A stretch of DNA of 64,000 nucleotides from Bacteroidota bacterium. GTDB lineage: Bacteria; Bacteroidota; Bacteroidia; Chitinophagales; Chitinophagaceae. Shown piece after piece: positions 61,913-64,000 of the stretch. The first letter of the stretch is position 1, and each line of letters opens with the position of its first letter. Both the position numbers and the translations under genes were made by a program. Where the stretch lies: positions 28,440 to 92,439 of the forward strand of contig JAFAEM010000035.1 in assembly GCA_023424015.1 (NCBI GenBank), given 5' to 3'. The notes below the pieces were generated by a model. That model ran no database searches. It worked only from the letters and a program-made list of their open reading frames with translations, and had not been told where the DNA came from.

Positions 61913-63709
61913 TCAAACCCTGGCCGGGTGTTTCTCAAACTGCATTTCGTGCAACTGGCTGTAGAAACCGCCTTTTAGCAATAATTCTTCATGGCTGCCC
62001 ATTTCTTTGATCTCGCCCTTGTCGAGTACAATGATCTTGTCGGCTTTGCGGATCGTGGAGAGGCGGTGGGCGATCACGATCGCCGTCCGGTCTTTAATTA
62101 AGGTATCGATCGCGTGCTGGATCAGTTGTTCGCTTTCCGTATCCACGGAAGAAGTGGCTTCATCGAGGATCAGGATCCGGGGGTTATAAAGCAGAGCCCG
62201 TATAAAAGATAAAAGCTGGCGCTGGCCCATAGATAAAGTGGCGCCGCGTTCCATCACATTATAATCGTAGCCACCGGGTAATCGCATGATGAAATCGTGC
62301 ATGTCGATCAGCTTAGCTGCTTCAATTACTTTTTCCCGCGGGATCGAAGGATTCCTCAGCGTAATATTCTCCATAACCGAGCCGGAAAACAGGAATACAT
62401 CCTGCAGCACTACACCAATATTCTTTCGTAGAAAATCGAGGTCATAGGTCTCGATATTGACATCATCCACCCGGATCACACCTTTTTGAATCCGGTACAG
62501 CCGGTTGAGCAGGCTGATGATTGTAGTCTTACCACTCCCGGTATGACCCACGATCGCGATGGTTTGCCCGGGGTGGATCATAAAGTTCAGGTCTTTCAGG
62601 ACATAGTTCTCATCATTATAGGCAAAGCTTACGTTCTCAAATTCCACCCTGCCAGCCAGTATATGGGGTGGAATATAGGTCCCTGTGCGTGGAGTAAAGT
62701 CTTTATTATCCAGCACTTTAAACACTCTTTGGCTGGCCACCACTCCCATTTGTAATACATTGAACTTATCGGCTATCATTCGAAGCGGTCTAAAGAGCAG
62801 GTTGAGGCAAAGGATAAACGCGATAACGGTACCCTGCTGGCTGGTCTGCAGCGCCAGGGACTCTTTCGCAGTCCACCACACCACCAGGCCGATGGACAAT
62901 GCCAGCACGATTTCCACCACCGGGAAAAAAACGGAATAGGCGAAAATGGCCTTGATATTGGCATTCCGGTGCTGGCGGTTGATGGCTTTGAATTTGTCAA
63001 ACTCTCTTTCCTCCGAAGCGAAAGCCTGCACCACCGGCATACCGGTGAGGTGTTCCTGCACAAAGGCATTCAGTGCTGCCACCGCATTGCGTACTTTAAA
63101 AAAGGACTTGTTGATACTTTCCTTAAAATAATAGGTGGCGATGATCATGATAGGAAAAGGGATCAGCGCGATCAGGGTAAGTTGCGGATCCACCCAAAAC
63201 ATATAGGCCAGTACACACACGATCGAAAGCAGGTCGGCAATAATCGGGACCAGGCCTTCGGCGAAGATATCATTGATGGACTCGATATCGTTGATCGTAC
63301 GTGTTGTCAGGGTGCCGATCGGGGTTTTATCAAACTGCGAGAGGTTGAGACCCAGCACTTTTTTATAAACGGCAACCCGCAGATCTCTCACCACGGACTG
63401 GCCCAGCCAGGCCGTCATAAAGGAAAATAAAAACCGCATCCCCGTTTCCAACAATATCAGGCCGATCTGGATCAGCGTGATATTGACGACCATATAAGCA
63501 ATGGATTGCGCGATGTATTTATCGACCGTAAGCTGGATCAGGAAAGGCCGTACCGGTGTGATCACGGCCAGCATGATGGCAAGAAGCACCGACAGGAAAA
63601 ATTTCCTCTTATACGGCGCGGCATACCCGAATACCCTCTTTAATACGGCAATATCAAACTTCTTTGGCGAGCTCTCTGACAACTGTCTTAAGAATTTATA
63701 AAACGACAA
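61913..63709 (-). CDS. ABC exporter, fused permease and ATPase (MsbA-like)
   Basis: 598 residues, a half-transporter. Six membrane segments in about 35-320. The nucleotide-binding domain has Walker A IVGHTGSGKTT (about 383), Q-loop VLQDVFLFS, signature ATLSMGQRQL, Walker B ILILDEATSSVD and the switch His in VIAHRLSTIRKADKI. It most resembles MsbA/lipid and multidrug exporters; the substrate cannot be assigned. It is upstream of and co-directional with atpB but separated by a 320-base gap. Confidence 0.93.
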   Translation of the reverse strand: MSFYKFLRQLSESSPKKFDIAVLKRVFGYAAPYKRKFFLSVLLAIMLAVITPVRPFLIQLTVDKYIAQSIAYMVVNITLIQIGLILLETGMRFLFSFMTAWLGQSVVRDLRVAVYKKVLGLNLSQFDKTPIGTLTTRTINDIESINDIFAEGLVPIIADLLSIVCVLAYMFWVDPQLTLIALIPFPIMIIATYYFKESINKSFFKVRNAVAALNAFVQEHLTGMPVVQAFASEEREFDKFKAINRQHRNANIKAIFAYSVFFPVVEIVLALSIGLVVWWTAKESLALQTSQQGTVIAFILCLNLLFRPLRMIADKFNVLQMGVVASQRVFKVLDNKDFTPRTGTYIPPHILAGRVEFENVSFAYNDENYVLKDLNFMIHPGQTIAIVGHTGSGKTTIISLLNRLYRIQKGVIRVDDVNIETYDLDFLRKNIGVVLQDVFLFSGSVMENITLRNPSIPREKVIEAAKLIDMHDFIMRLPGGYDYNVMERGATLSMGQRQLLSFIRALLYNPRILILDEATSSVDTESEQLIQHAIDTLIKDRTAIVIAHRLSTIRKADKIIVLDKGEIKEMGSHEELLLKGGFYSQLHEMQFEKHPARV

Positions 63710-63754
63710 ATCTAACCCATAAAAAATTGACCGGGATGTGAAAGAGGACGAGCG

Positions 63755-64000
63755 GCCCGGAGTCGGGAGTCGTGAGGCGTGAGTCGTGAGAAAGGTGGAT
63801 CAAGTGTCTAATATCCAGTATCCTTAATTACATTAGATTTTCAGGGAAAGTATGACTTCGAAAATTATCCAGTATCCAGTATCCAGTATCCAGTATCTAG
63901 TATCCAGCACCCAGCATCCAGCATCTAGTATCCGCCTCCCTCCTTCGCTGAAGCTTCGGAGGGCAGGCCTTCTCACGCCTCACGCCTCACGACTCACGCC
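63755..64000. repeat. Cluster of 7-base tandem repeats at the right edge
   Basis: Three kinds follow each other. gtcgtgag variants at 63758-63790. atccagt (nine or so copies, some with one change) at 63868-63936. A ccctcc...ggaggg inverted repeat at 63948-63964 then runs into cgcctca/cgactca copies to the end. No gene seen. Confidence 0.75.

Overview
The window looks like a chromosomal segment of a member of the Bacteroidota, most likely a Chitinophagaceae-like organism. The evidence is: several promoters of the Bacteroidota type (a TTG/TTTG box, 19-20 bases, then TAnnTTTG); at least six large secreted proteins ending in type IX secretion (T9SS) sorting domains; a TonB/SusC-style plug; a UpxY-type antiterminator heading a capsule/exopolysaccharide operon; and an ATP synthase subunit a with a long secreted-looking N-terminal extension. 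No replicon origin, integrase or insertion sequence was recognised.

Region 1 (1-8.3 kb, minus strand) is a surface-polysaccharide operon. It reads from a promoter near 8.3 kb through an antiterminator, Wza-like export lipoprotein, Wzc-like co-polymerase/tyrosine kinase, UDP-GlcNAc 4-epimerase, RfbB, a four-helix-bundle protein, RfbA and PseB, which runs off the left edge. These enzymes supply dTDP-4-keto-6-deoxyglucose, UDP-GalNAc and the first pseudaminic-acid intermediate to an exporter. Region 2 (8.5-11.9 kb) holds a NagX-type membrane acyltransferase, a small basic ORF with a strong terminator, and an overlapping polysaccharide deacetylase/formyltransferase pair.

Region 3 (12.0-16.5 kb, minus strand) is the most unusual part. 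Three tightly packed, divergent tRNA genes (anticodons AUG, UUU, GUU) lie 13 bases upstream of a protein gene whose product matches the N-terminal domain of a nearby AAA+ ATPase. A YkuK-type RNase H-fold protein, the ATPase itself and an RtcB RNA ligase follow. An intrinsic terminator-like hairpin separates the ATPase gene from rtcB, and two short terminator-capped units lie upstream of the tRNAs. I read this as a candidate RNA-damage response or tRNA-decoy/repair module; that function is inference.

Region 4 (16.5-23.3 kb) carries a VIT/vWA-like protein fused to a TonB plug and TPRs, an acidic unknown protein, a PA0069-type radical SAM protein, a 2H phosphoesterase, and a UmuD-like protein lacking both catalytic residues behind an operator-like palindrome. 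Region 5 (23.3-50.6 kb) is a secretome island: T9SS cargo with duplicated modules (TSP3 repeats, purple-acid phosphatase, PQQ-type sugar dehydrogenases, PKD domains), a di-haem cytochrome c peroxidase, pdxA, and a 0.8-kb array of hairpin repeats in both orientations. Region 6 (50.6-57 kb) has a winged-helix regulator with two paralogous membrane proteins, a TonB receptor with a periplasmic partner, and another T9SS protein. Region 7 (57.2-64 kb) is the ATP synthase cluster atpBEFHA (no atpG before the terminator) and an MsbA-like ABC exporter. Degenerate short-period tandem repeats (6, 7, 8 and 11 bases) recur in many gaps, including inside the rfb and atp operons.
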